A stretch of 64,000 nt of DNA from Isoetes taiwanensis (Eukaryota > Streptophyta > Lycopodiopsida > Isoetales > Isoetaceae), in contig JAJEKV010000046.1 of assembly GCA_021234155.1 (NCBI GenBank), positions 4,132,665 to 4,196,664 of the forward strand. The letters are read 5' to 3'. Both the position numbers and the translations under genes were made by a program. Positions within the stretch are counted from its first letter, which is position 1. Each line of letters opens with the position of its first letter. The notes under the pieces are model-generated. The model saw only the letters and a list, made by a program, of their open reading frames with translations. It was not told where the DNA came from and did not search any database. Shown piece after piece: positions 43,633-55,260 of the stretch.

Positions 43633-44245
43633 TGTTTGTTCATGTGCTCCATAGCCTCCCAAGGCTCAAGTGAGCATCAGATATATCTACACATATATAA
43701 TCTATTATGTCCGACAGGGACGCCCACGTGGCAGCAACCCATGCATTCTAACGTTAACGCATGTTTTTCCCGGACATTTTTTTTTGCAAGAAGAAAATAA
43801 AAACTTGAGGCCTGCAGCGCTTGGCTATGGTGGGAATCCTCGCACAGGCGGCAAACCACGGTCCTTAGGGCGCCGCGATAAGCTCCTGGGGTTCGAGCCT
43901 TGCACCTTCGGATCGCCCGCTTGATTTTGCCAGCCGGAATACGGCCGTTTTTTCCCCTTGCCTCCAAGCCTAAAATACACAGGCTTTTTGCCCTCCGATC
44001 CTGGACCATGAGTTCTTTCAGTTAGTCCCTTCCCCTCAGAAATGGGCGTACCACATTGTGCCTAGATATGAAACGGCGCTCCGGTTTATGAAGACATGGA
44101 ATGTCGAAATTTCAGAATAGCGATGATTTAAATCATGTATGTGTGTTGTTTTGTATTCATTGTGGCTTCAGAGCTCTTTCTAATTTCAACATGTAACGTT
44201 GTGCCCCTAATTCGAATAAAGCTAGCTTGTTAAGTAATTGCACTA
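43633..44245. other. Unassigned sequence between LINE-2 and the EXORDIUM-like relic
   Basis: The first part is likely LINE 3' untranslated sequence. 43780-43940 is GC-rich and includes GGGGTTCGAGCC, which resembles a tRNA/SINE B box but lacks a convincing A box. No protein motif is seen on either strand. Confidence 0.4.
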
Positions 44246-44853
44246 AAGGCTGCTGGTTATAAAGATTCTGCTGGGAAATCTATGCTAGAGTCTGTCAAAT
44301 TAGGGGCAGAGTCTTCTGATTCATATTCCCTTGGAAAAAATTTGAAGAAGGTAGATGTGGAGAATCTGGTAAAGAAGACCTCCAGTTCTAAGGCATTCTT
44401 TGGAGGAACAAATGCTCTGTATCTACTCCTCACTTCTGATGATGTGAATGTAGAAGGATTTTGTGTGCAAACATGCGCTTCGCATTCTGGAAACTCTGCA
44501 ACCCAATGTCCTGAGAAATGCGATGGCCGTTTGCAAGCGCCGAGAATTATTTTGGGCCACGATACAAAGCCATTGGATCGCTTCAGATGTGGGCATTGAC
44601 TAATGATCATAAACATTGCTATCATGGTTTCCGGGCATTTGCGACAAATCCGTTTCTGGATGGCTATTATCAAGGAGATGCTAAAAGCGCCACTAGAAGC
44701 TTCGACTTGCATAGGTATATTTGGAAAGGGTGCTTACTCACGGATATCTTGGAGATGATGACGGATCAAAAAAAGCGGAGCTAGTTTCAATGCTTATGGT
44801 GTTGAAGCGAGCATTCTGTTACTGCCTTGTGGGATGCCTACACTTTCAAGTAA
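44246..44853 (+). pseudogene. EXORDIUM/PHI-1-like protein relic (3' two thirds)
   Basis: The frame starting KAAGYKDSAGKSMLESVKLG, then SDSYSLGKNLKKVDVENLVK, and NALYLLLTSDDVNVEGFCVQ matches the Phi_1 (EXO) domain, followed by NSATQCPEKC. A one-base loss shifts the frame so that WPFASAENYFGP is read from 44521. Later pieces are ATNPFLDGYYQGDAKSAT, GIFGKGAY, SGASFNAYGVEASILL and ALWDAYTFK with a stop at 44851-44853. EXO proteins are secreted and linked to brassinosteroid-regulated growth (family knowledge). The signal peptide and first third are missing, an aromatic-rich segment before NSATQ is deleted and at least three frameshifts occur, so it is a relic. Confidence 0.8.
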
Positions 44854-46440
44854 TGGAGGGGCATGTTTGTTGTTGCTTGTGGAGCCATGGCTTCTTTTAT
44901 GTGGCCATCCTTTATGTACCTCCACTCTTATTTGGTCGACCTGTGTCTTTCAAACATCTTATGCTCGACGATTTGGTTGTGCAACTATCTCTTCTATAGC
45001 TGCCAAAAGATTCTGTCTCTTCCTTCTTTGGTGCACGTGGTTCATTCTAACTAGCTTCATTGTCAATGTCAACATGTTGATTGTATGAATCTATGAAGCG
45101 GTCGGTTAAAACCAATTACATAATACTCTAGCAATGCTTTGAAGAGCAAATTATATAAAAATTTGGAATCTATTGAATTTCAATGTGTCTTTGCCCGAAA
45201 GATGCCATGATATATGTGTTTCTTGTGAAAAGCAAACAAAGCAAGCTTTGGTTTTATAGACCTTCTTGGAGTATTGGACGTACGCATAGACCATTATAGA
45301 CCATTTAGTAAGTCAATTGGTTACACATGCATTGTGCTGAGTTTGGCTTTTAGTCAGGATCATATATTTGTTGGATCACCACTAGAAAGATTGGACCTTT
45401 GTTTGACCACAAAATGAGCATTTTTGCTACCAGCATATATACTTTTGCCATCTCATTATTTGCATTGTGGAAGAATACCAAAGCTGCTCTCTTTAGAATG
45501 AATTTGGTGATACAAATGACAATGAGAACTCAAGAAAACAAGCTGTTCCTATTCCCCCTGCTACCAATAACAGATTGATCTTTTTTATCTCTAAGAACAT
45601 CCGTTTCCCAGATACTCAAAAACTTACTCTGAAGTCTATAAAAGCTCGATTCTTGTGCTTATTTTCTGAAAAACAAAATGGGCCATAAAACCTTATCTTT
45701 AGGTTGCATTCTGCATTGATATAACATTGTCCCATGTGTATTGTTGTTTGCGTGACAGGCTCCGTTTAACTTCTGCTTATAGTGTTAGCTAGTTGAGCTT
45801 GGTTTGAATACTTTTAATTCTGGTGCTCATGGGTAACAATATGTCTTCAGTTTGTAAACCTCCTTGGCTTACATTGTTATAGTGTTTCTTGCAGTTGCAA
45901 GTCGTGCTTTTCCCCATCGTTGAGGTGGGCACATTTTACCTTGGATCAATATCGGTGGATGTTTTGACTTCGTTTGAACGAGCACAATGGGCCGATATGC
46001 TTTCATTACAAAAGTATTTTCAGACGCACGTTTTTTAAAGATGGACGTTCTTGCATGGAGGAACTATGTGATGGTACTACAATGCTATTATTTTCTCATT
46101 TTCTAGTCCTCTTTGGGGACTTTGATCACCTGATACCCCATTGTGCATTTCTGTCCCTAGCCATTTATATGAGACAATGTACATAGCATAGAATGTAGAT
46201 ACAGCGGATCCTGTGCAGTGAAGAGTGTACATAGAGCAATTTTTTACAAGCCTGCTCTTACTTCTTTAATATCAGTTATTTGTTCTAAGTAATTCCATTT
46301 TTTTTTACCATTGTTTTTCTGTATTGATTCCATTTGGTCAAGACAGCTAGGAGAAAGAGCAATATCATAGTGAAGAAGCAAATTTTCATAATAGTTGTTG
46401 TTTAATGACACCAATGGAGTTCAGTCCAAACCTTTATGTA
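44854..46440. other. No recognised feature
   Basis: About 1.6 kb of unique, AT-rich sequence follows the EXORDIUM-like relic. Open frames are under 85 codons and show no motif. It may be 3' flank of the former gene. Confidence 0.45.
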
Positions 46441-46540
46441 TAGGGGGATGCCCACCGGTCACACTTTTCGATGTGGCCGGTGACTCGCTCCTAGACCATT
46501 CCAACAATATATGAATCTACCCTTATAGAAGTAAGCTGGG

Positions 46541-46587
46541 GAAGAGAAATGTTCGCGGCGGCCTTGGCCACCGCGATAAATTTCTTG

Positions 46588-46643
<56 letters not shown>
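46541..46643 (+). repeat. LINE-like 3' end: GC hairpin and (TAA)n tail
   Basis: CGCGGCGGCCTTGGCCACCGCG (about 46554-46575) is a near-perfect hairpin, followed by ATAAATTTCTTGTAT and about 18 ATA/TAA units (46588-46643). A stem-loop close to a trinucleotide tail is typical of the 3' end of some LINEs and SINEs. No coding part is attached upstream. The minus-strand poly-Leu frame is produced by the repeat. Confidence 0.6.
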
Positions 46644-46644
<1 letters not shown>

Positions 46645-47130
46645 TCAATAACACTCGCCATAGCCAATGTTGGGCAAAGCACCCACAGCTTAAGAATTAC
46701 CTCAAGCCAATTCTACTAGGCCTTCCGGAGGAGTTTTAGAATAGCATCCGTTTATGGCAAATCCCTCTATTCTCTAGCGAGAATCCCCGCAAGGATCAAA
46801 TTAGAACTTAAGGAGTTAATTCGGTAATCATTTAAGGTCTGCTCTTTAACCGCAGACCGCCAGTAGGCTCTGTCGTCCTTGCGGAGTTAGCCTTCCATGG
46901 CTCATCTGGAAACTTCCGCCCCTCCTCTGTTCTAAACAAAACCTTGCAGGATGCCTCCAACCGCCCACTTCTGAATTCCGGCTTCCCTTTCTTTCTCCAG
47001 CCTTCCCGGGTCTGTCAGCCTTGTTGAGATAACGATCTCACATCCTCACCGTACAGTTGGAGGAATCTGATCAAGAGTCACCAGTAGTTACAGGTGACAT
47101 ATGGGTTGGATCGATCCACCCAAACAGGCA
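46644..47130. other. GC-richer block of unknown origin
   Basis: This block differs in texture from its surroundings (CCTTCCGGAGG, CCAGCCTTCCCGGGTC, GTTGAGATAACGATCTCAC). It has no long frame. GAGATAACGATCTC at 47026-47039 is a short hairpin (GAGAT/ATCTC around AACG). An organellar insertion is possible but not shown. Confidence 0.3.
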
Positions 47131-47291
47131 CACCTCTTCATATATTTCACATATAATCAGTGCTACGTGTTCTTCATATTTATCTCTATTTCTGTATTCT
47201 AATAAACCTTCCCCCTAACAGGCCACCGCTTCCTTGATATGATTTCCTGTCAACGTGGCATCGCCACGTGGCGACCACCCAGTAGCACTCG

Positions 47292-47353
47292 GCCCTGGCC
47301 CAAAAGCCAAATCGGCATATCGGCCCTGGCCCAGAAGCCAAATTGGCATATGC
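47292..47353 (+). repeat. Two-copy 32-bp tandem repeat
   Basis: GGCCCTGGCCCAAAAGCCAA with ATCGGCATATC is followed directly by GGCCCTGGCCCAGAAGCCAA with ATTGGCATATG. Just upstream, CGTGGCATCGCCACG is a 6-3-6 hairpin (47255-47269). Confidence 0.8.
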
Positions 47354-47641
47354 CGGTCGTTGGTGGCATCCCCACTATTCGGGGTGCTCACCTTTTTTAT
47401 TTATATTTTTAATGGTATTCCCACCAGTGCGTAATATATTGCCTTATTATCTCATTCAAGGGAAAAAAATCTTAACATGACGTGATTATTCCCAATCCCA
47501 ATAACAACATGGAAGTTGGTCAGCAGTTTTTTGCTGAGTCTCGTGATGCCATGTGGCATGCTCTCCATTCCGGAATGGAAATTGGCCTCCCACATTCCGG
47601 AGACAATATTTTTGACAGGTTTCCCGGTCACAGTGCAAGTT

Positions 47642-47917
47642 TTATTGCAAAGAAGGGAGCAATCCCCTGTTTTTGTAGAGAGAGTTCTAGAGTGGTGCAG
47701 AACGGATCAAGAAGCAGCCATGTTTGACGGCATCCCCTATTTTTGGGACATGCTCCCAAATATCCTCTGCTTTTCCATTCCATCGGAGCTGGAAATCGAG
47801 TTTGAATCCACTTCAAAATTCCTCCCTACTTTTTTATAGACTCTGCAGATCAGAATCTGACCCCTGTTTTGTTGCAAAGAAGGGAGCAACCCCCTGTTTT
47901 TGCAGGCAGAGTTCAAT
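47642..47917 (+). repeat. Direct repeat pair, about 47 bp each
   Basis: TTGCAAAGAAGGGAGCAA(T/C) and CCCCTGTTTTTG(T/C)AG..AGAGTTC occur at about 47645-47690 and 47872-47912, 227 bases apart. The sequence between has no recognised gene. Confidence 0.7.
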
Positions 47918-49075
47918 TTAAGGCAGAGGAATTTTTTTTTAACCAAGAACTTTACATGTGCAGACCGCAGGAATAAACCATAGCTGAACTCAAAGGGTCG
48001 AGATCTAAATAAAGAAGCTGAGATTCCAGAAGAAGACTCTCAAATCATCAAGTATGCACAGCCCTTATAAACAAGCTCCCTGCATTCAAATGGAACCGAT
48101 CAGTTAATCACTTTGTATAAATCTTAACAGAAAAGTAAGGAAGAACAAGCATGCAGTGTATTTACCGGAAAACTTTGATGTAGTTCGTCAGGGGCTTGCA
48201 GCAAGCGGAGCGCCTTAGATTCGTAGATCTGGGATGCCCTTTTGAGATTAATCAGGGCTTCAAGCATCTAATCTGACCCTGTAAGAAAATGCTAAAATGT
48301 CCAAGTCATGCAAATCCGCCGAATCCATAAACCTCACGAGCTATGGATTATACCTAACCGAGCGTAACCGAGCGTTGGATTGCGAAGAAGAACAGTGCCA
48401 TAGCCGAGCTCCAGAGAAGGAAGACGCCGACGAAAAGGGGACAAAATGCCTCCCAACTTCCATGTTGTCGGGGAATGGAAGAGGGTCGCCTTTTTCGGTT
48501 TAGAAGGGACCCGCTCCCGGCTACCATCGGTCGGCCCCCCCTTCCAAACCGGAAAAGGCTCCCCTCATTCCATTCCCCTATACAAGGCGACATCATACCC
48601 TAGGCTACCATGCACTGGTGCACTACACAACTTAGGCTATGTGACATGCGGCCATATAATCTCTATATACTATACAACATTCCGTTACGCCAAATTTTAA
48701 CATGCATGCAAAATATAAAACAATGGTCTGCAAATTTATTTGGGCATAATAGATGTAAAACTATTTGAACAGTGGACTCCTCCTGTAAACAAAGTTGTAC
48801 CATTGGTCCCTCTAGGAATGACTCATGGAAATCTAGTTTTCCATCTAATGACCCTCTTTGGTCATAGAAAAGACGGAAAAAACTGTTTGAACAGTGGTCT
48901 CGAGATGTACTTGACTCTTCAGCTGGTCCTTGGAACAAGCATTTGCATTACAAACTTTATAGGAGACCTCCTTAGCTAATCTTTCTTTAGCAGGCTTGTC
49001 TAACCCTCCCTACAACAATTTCTCAAATTCTAGCCTATCCATGTTGCTCTCCACCTCAACAAATTTTAATTTAAA
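47918..49075. other. No recognised gene
   Basis: Mixed sequence. ACTATTTGAACAGTGG (48761) and ACTGTTTGAACAGTGG (48882) are a short direct repeat. Open frames under 95 codons on both strands overlap and have no motifs. Confidence 0.45.
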
Positions 49076-50112
49076 GTTGGTCGTCTAAAGGAAGCCCTTG
49101 AACTATTTGAAGAAATGCCTCATAGGGATGTTGTCTCATGGATTGCCATGATTGAAGCTTTTAGAAGGGACGGATATCCTTGTGAGGCTGTTACCTTGTT
49201 TAAACAAATGCCTTGCCATGATATAGTTGTCATGATCACAGTCTATTCTGAGATTGGTTGTCTTAATAAAGCCCTACAATTGTTTGAAAGAATGCCATAC
49301 AGGAATATTGCAAGGTATAAATTAGTGGCTAATCTTCGCCATTTGGCTAAAATCGTGCTTGACCATTAGGGTTTTGGCGATTTTTTCTAGGAGAAAAATC
49401 TCAAAAAAAAAAAAGAAAAGTTCCACCAAATATAAATGAGACTCTTCAAATATTTTGGAACCAAAGTATCCACACTTTTTCAAGGTGGTTTTCTTACTTT
49501 AGCTAAATTTTAGTAGTTTTATTTCAAATTTTACAAATATTTGATAAATCTTTGAAATACTTTATAGGTTTGGCTAATTATTGCTTATTCGTTTTAAAGA
49601 CTTTAGCCAAAATATAGTTAGGAGTTAGAGGAATTTCACGCAACTATAGCCAAACCAAAATCATGGTTTAGGAGTAAGAACATTCTTAATTTATACCCTG
49701 GAATATTGTCTCATGGAATGCTATAGCATATGCCAAGGAGGGCATGTTGAAGAATAGAATAGATTTTTAGCGTCCACGGAGACCGACTGGCCTATGGGAC
49801 CCAAACAAAAAAGAGAGCAGCAAGCACATTACTGACAGGATTAAAAAAACCCCGCCCCGAAAGGCGGCCCTCCAACTTTTTATTGATATGCCTCGGCGCA
49901 ATCTGATATCATGGACGGCCATGATTGGGGCTTACTGCCATCATGGAAAGCTCAAGGAAGCCTGCCATCTCTTTGAGAAAGTGCCTTAACTAATGAGGTT
50001 TCTTGTACTTCCATGATTATGGCTTTGTCTCAGAAGGGTCTCCTTAGTGTGGCATTAGAGTTCTTTGAACAAACATCACATAGTGATTTAATGTCATGGA
50101 ATGCTATGATGC
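49076..50112 (+). pseudogene. PLS-type PPR protein relic, interrupted by insertions
   Basis: Consecutive 31-36-residue repeats read GRLKEALELFEEMPHRDVVS, YPCEAVTLFKQMPCHDIVV, LNKALQLFERMPYRNI, then after an insertion VSWNAIAYAKEGMLKN, ALQLFIDMPRRNLISWTAMI, LKEACHLFEKVP and (frameshifted) LSVALEFFEQTSHSDLMSWN. The MP-R(D/N)(V/I)(V/I)SW pattern is characteristic of PLS-class PPR proteins, which bind organellar RNA for editing. The 389-bp element at 49311-49699 and a further foreign stretch at about 49757-49866 split it; stops and a frameshift near 49988 add to the damage. Only about 7 motifs remain, with no E or DYW tail. Confidence 0.82.
49311..49699. mobile_element. MITE, 389 bp, with 9-bp target duplication
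   Basis: GGAATATTG occurs at 49302-49310 and 49700-49708 on either side. The insert begins CAAGGTATAAATTA and ends TAATTTATACCCT, giving inverted termini of about 11 bp (GGTATAAATTA). It has no coding capacity and contains an A run. With the insert and one GGAATATTG removed, the PPR frame reads RMPYRNIVSWNAI without a break. A 9-bp duplication points to Mutator-like transposition. Confidence 0.85.
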
Positions 50113-50589
50113 ATCGCTACTGGCTCGACAATCCATTACGAAAAAAGAATGGTAGGGGGGTAAATTAGGGGATATTATTCGCTAAAATAATTAGTAGCTA
50201 AAATTTCGGCTTCGCTTAATAGAATAAAAAAAAAAAAACCTTTTAAAATCTGTTCAAACAGACTTTTATCTTTCATGAACTTTTGCAAAGACCACTTCAG
50301 GCCAATTTGCTGCCTTAAGCCAAAATAGGTGTAACTTTAACATTTAATAAAGCACAAGAATTTGTCAGAATCTATAGCCAATAACAATTTTGTTTTGTCA
50401 ATCATATTAGAATTTTGGCAAATACATCATATTTACCTTCAGGAAAGTTCAGAATTGACTTCTAAAACAATCTAAAATTAATGATTTTTTCGGGATCAAT
50501 CCCATAGAACTCCCAGTAGACTTAATACCTTCAATGTCATCATGTCTTATAGCTTTCCATGGGAAAACAAACCAAGGAGCAAGAAAACC

Positions 50590-50738
50590 GGTTACCTGAG
50601 AGTAGCTTGTTGCATATGCATCAATGCCTCCAGCCATGCCACTTTGTAGAGACCGTCATTTCCACTAGCACCATAAATGTCGTGTTTATCCTGGCGAAAT
50701 TGTAGCTGATTGCAGTAGAATATGAGAAGGGTTGTCAC
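50590..50738 (-). CDS. Possible exon fragment of an unidentified gene (minus strand)
   Basis: The minus strand encodes FYCNQLQFRQDKHDIYGASG and NDGLYKVAWLEALMHMQQAT-LR followed by GTAACC, a plausible splice donor after AG. It stops being recognisable exactly at 50738, where the repeated retrotransposon sequence begins. I do not recognise the family. It may be an exon cut off by the insertion of the neighbouring element. Confidence 0.35.
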
Positions 50739-53700
50739 ACGAGGGACCTCAACGCCCAAGATAGAAGCATTCGACACCTTAACGACAAGGACAGCAACCA
50801 AAGCACCTTCGACAAAAAAGAGAGTTCAAGACATTAGCCGGGCTATTCAAGGACAGGGCGGGTCTAGGGCGTAGAAAGTACTTCAACTCAAGGGTCAATC
50901 TCACGCAGATATAAGAGTACATCATCCCCGGCAAAGAAACCAATCATGGAGAAGAGTCATGAGGCTTTACTGCCGAGGAAGATGCACATGTATTGAGGGA
51001 CAATGGGCCATAAAACCGTAAGGCGAAGGAGTGCTAGTACTTCCCACGAGCTCCTTAGATGCAACACGAGGTCTAAAAGCGTGGAGCGTGATCAGTGCAA
51101 CTAGAAGGCATCATAGCAACGAAGATCGCGGATAACGTCTAAGCCATCACATTGAGGAGATCAAACGGGTATGATGAGAAGCTCGATGGAGAAGCGAATA
51201 GGAGAACAGAAGCCAAAGAATCGGCGAATCAGCTAGAACCTCACAAAGCTACGATAACCGCATGCAACCGTGAACCCAAGGATCGACAATTCGGAAGGCA
51301 ACTACATTGAAGAGAACAACTCCTTAATTACGAGAGTCTAGCCAAAGGATTGTGCACAACTTCAACATGCCCCAAAGATCTTCTCGACATTGTGAAGGGA
51401 AGCAATTATTGCCCAAGAACAACATTAAGAAGTAGACCGAACGAAGAAGCATCAACGACCATCACATCCTTAGTTAGCATGTGAAGCGTAGAAGCAAGTT
51501 GTGCCGCAGCCCGTGGACATTGGAGAGCTCAAAATATCAAAGAGTCTACCAATCGAGCACGAGGTGACATATAAATAGGAGGATATAGATCTTCAACACC
51601 GCACACTAGGAGGAACATCGACAACAACACCATGGAGTATGTGTGCACCGAGGGGAGACACCAAGGGAGCCTAATAGCTTTAATAGTATTTGTAATCATA
51701 ATAGTGTAAGCTATATGACTTGCATGCATATTTCCTTTGTTATTTCTCTCTCTCAAAGATATAATGATCAAAAGAAAAGAGATGCTTGGGACAATTGAAA
51801 GCGTGAAGCGAGCAACATCCTCAACACTTGTCGTCAACACGCCACAGACTCGAAGGATGGAGTTGGCACAATAAGATCGGATCTAGAGGCATCTTTTAGC
51901 CGCCAAGATGTTTCTCAACGAACCCTTCAGGCTTTTGGGAAGTAACATAGAAGATTTCAAGTGGTCAACTACGCCATCAAAACCACCAACAATGGGAAGC
52001 CTCTACATCGAGGGAAAGTTGACCTCTACATCGGTGAGGAGGAGCCCCGAGTCTCGAGCAACTCAAGAGCGTTACCCCAAGAAGGCGGGCGAGTGGATGA
52101 GCTACGCGAGCAAGATTGAGGCTTATGGATGACGACATATCCATAATGGGAGTGGAAGGCATTTCTAGATTTTCTCATGAAGGATTGCCCCAAGTTGAGC
52201 TAAAGCGCCAACGATTGGGAAGGAAATGCATAGAGTAACTAAAATTATACATGATTGTTAAAGACATCCAACATATTGAAACCACTTCGTGAGACCGATC
52301 ACCTCGCTAAGAAGGAATCATTACTAGGATAATTGTTGACCATGTATAAAGTTAGTACCTCCAAGGAATAATCCAATCGAATGAAAAGAAGCAATCTAAC
52401 AAGTCCCGCCAACTTGTTATGATGACATCAATTCAATTGATAGGAATATTCCAAGAGAGTAAATAACTAAGAAAAGGGGGATATTTAGAATATAAAATTA
52501 AATAGCACATGAAAGGCACATCGAGAAATAAGAAACATATTAATCACATAGTCTCTTGAGGCAAAAAAGAATTGTCATGATAATAAAACCTTGCAATTTA
52601 GAATTGTTCTAAATAATTCAATAACTCATCGCTTAGGGATAGATATGTTAAACATGATGGCTGCATCCATCATAGACGATTAAATATGTTAGCTAAGGCT
52701 AGTAAATTAATGTGTTAGGTAAGAAGCATATAACCTCTTAAGGTAAATAGAATAGCTAAGATGTTATGACAACATCAATTAAGGGGATAGGATACATTGA
52801 GGTGTAGGACCACTTTCTTATGAAGAAAGTGGGGGGCTCAATCTTAGGACTGAACCTACCTACATCTTAGGGGTTGAATCGCCATCCAATTAGTCGACCC
52901 TGCAAGTAGCCAAAGCACATAGAGCGTAAGATGGATAGATGCTTAATGTCTATGTGTCCTTCATCATGCAAGATTAATGCGGTAACCAACCGCACCAAAG
53001 CGAGGGAGCGAATCAATGGAAGCAATGCAACGCCAAGTCGTCTTCAAATTAGTGGACACCGACTCAATGGGGAGATGTATTCTAGCCTTAGCGGTGCGAC
53101 AACTAAGGTGGGGAGAGGCTTTGCATAAATTTCTTACGCCCATGATCTATTGTTTGCATTCTGATCTAGGAATGAGCTAGTAGCCTAGCTCTTAATTAAA
53201 TTATTCAGGTTGTCAACCCCATATAACTACATAAATTATATAGTCTTAAATATGTTATCATGCAGGGGGCATCGATAGCACTCCATGATGGCATGTATCA
53301 TGTTTTAATGCCTTGTTGATAAATTATATGTTCATAATAGCCGCATAGATAGTTTTTGTCTTGTGTAGATATCTCAAAAGATCGAGATAAAAGTAAGATA
53401 ATAATTACATAAAATCTTAGTTAAACCTTCGCAAGGATGTAATTCCTTCCAAAGGCATTTAAGTAACTTTCATAGGATCCCGACAAATATAATAAGAATT
53501 TGTCTATCTTTCCATAAGTATAGCAAATATAAAGTATATACATGTAAGGTTGATACATCACCAACCAAGTAGCGAGCGAGAGTCACACGGCCAACACTTG
53601 GATCCGATGATATAAATCCTAGCCATATGATAAACAATTAAAATACGTTTCAAACTAAGCATGGCATCGATAATCGTGATGATGACATATCTTAAAGGTC

Positions 53701-55260
53701 GTGAAAGTTATCATATAATAGTTAGTTAAATATAATACTATTGGAAGCAATATATCCAATACTACTATAATGTGCTAATATAAGAATATTACCGTGAAGG
53801 TAATTAATATAATTGCATACATTAGGGAAGTCCAACAGATCATGCAGGGTCCAAGACCGTAATGTTTATTTAAGACGTTAACGGATGCTAGGGACATGCA
53901 ACAGCCTTTGGTGGAGGAAGTACAAAGATATCCTCTAGCAAAGAAGAGGTCGCGCGTAAGAGCATAGCGACAAGCTCTGCAGATCGACAATTGCATAGAC
54001 GAAGCTCGAGACGGGGTTTAAGCTCAGATCGGGCGACATAAAGATCAACATCGAAGCTCTCAGATCGACAATTGCAAGAAGCTTGCTCCAAGGTGGGCTG
54101 GACACCGGGATAACCAAAAGAGTAAGTCTCCTAAAGAAACACATTTCTAATCCGAGGAAGCACCGAGAGACCAAAGTTACCGGAAACAATGGGCGATCAC
54201 CTTGAGATTGTTCAGAGGTTCTTCTTGTCAGATCCTATAAGAAGACAAGAAGATCTCAATCCTCCAATACCCAAAGGAAAGAGACATTTACAAGTGGAAG
54301 ACGCCACGTCGGCAAATCAAAAGTAATCGACATCGACACCCAAGAAATGGAACTCGGGCATGTCGATTTGGGTTTAGATTAAATTTCATGTGTAGCTAAG
54401 ATTAATCACGCATGCGACCTATGCTAGGTATGGGTTGCATGCGTTGTTACCCGATGATGAGACCACTACGGTGATCTCTGGGGCGTGGTGTAATGTCATT
54501 GTAGGCATGACCGCTGGTTTTGCTTGCATGAGTTGGAAGGTAGATTAGAAAGTCTACTTACGTCCCGGAAGTAGGCGACCTCGAGAGATAAGAGGTCATT
54601 GAGGAATGCATGATAGGAAAAGCACCTCTAGTCAATGCCTACGGGGAGGACCCTATCCTTCACGCCCCATATACGGGAAGGACCCTATCCTCCACGCTGG
54701 GCAACTAAAGGTGTAGGCATGAGTGGCATATAGGCATGATAGGGCGCTGTCTCCACGGCCACGATGGAAGAAACATAATCTTCCTATGCCGGGAGATATG
54801 CCTTGCATCCATATAATTGTATTTAATGGGTGGTTCCCTAACAACCAATATCTATAATAATTAAATGTATGCTAGCGTAGTGTGGACCTGCAGGCCAATA
54901 GGAGAGTCTACGGGAGGAAGGTCACACTGCAAAGACTTGCAACACATAAATTTGCCACGATGTGTTGTAAGGAAACGATGTGGAACCTTAAGTAGGAAAA
55001 TTTGGAACTATGTTAATAATAATAATGGTGTAAGCTATAAAATTTTGTGAATAATAATAGATGATAAAGTAAGAGGGTGAAAGACTCCCTTACCATAGTA
55101 TGATATTAAATAAGGATGTGTTATGATAAATTAAAATGTTAACTTGAGGTAATTATATTGTAAAATTGTATATATATCGAATGTGATTGCAGGATATGCA
55201 GGTTTCTAAGGTGGGGAGACGCGTGATGTTGAGGACAGCATCAAGTCAAGGTGGGGAGAA
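50739..55260 (+). mobile_element. Non-coding LTR-element internal region (LARD-like), copy 1, 5'-truncated
   Basis: From CACGAGGGACCTCAACGCCC onward at least 3.6 kb (to 54384) repeats at 60338-64000. No gag or pol motif is found in any frame; the longest frames are under 110 codons and differ between copies. Within it, GAAGCTC-GATCGACAATTGCA-type units recur near 53970-54085, and GGACCCTATCCT(T/C)CACGC recurs at 54649 and 54680. It ends in a purine tract directly before an LTR-like TGTGACG, which is the expected 3' end of an internal region. Long conserved non-coding internal regions define LARD elements (family knowledge). Confidence 0.65.
55247..55260 (+). promoter_or_regulatory. Polypurine tract
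   Basis: CAAGGTGGGGAGAA lies immediately before TGTGACGTTCC. A similar AAGGTGGGGAGA occurs at 55208-55219 and another at 53104-53116, which might be earlier duplicate tracts. Confidence 0.7.

Noticed and set aside
43870-43900. tRNA gene or SINE suggested by GGGGTTCGAGCC
   Set aside because: There is no matching A box at the right distance and no cloverleaf could be drawn.
44257-44712. 151-codon minus-strand frame
   Set aside because: It is antisense to the EXORDIUM-like Phi_1 domain on the plus strand and has no motif of its own.
46491-46682. Poly-Leu minus-strand frame
   Set aside because: It is an artefact of the (TAA)n microsatellite.
47000-47060. Group II intron domain V
   Set aside because: A CTGTACGGTGAGG-like string and a short hairpin are present on the minus strand, but the catalytic AGC triad and bulge pattern are not.
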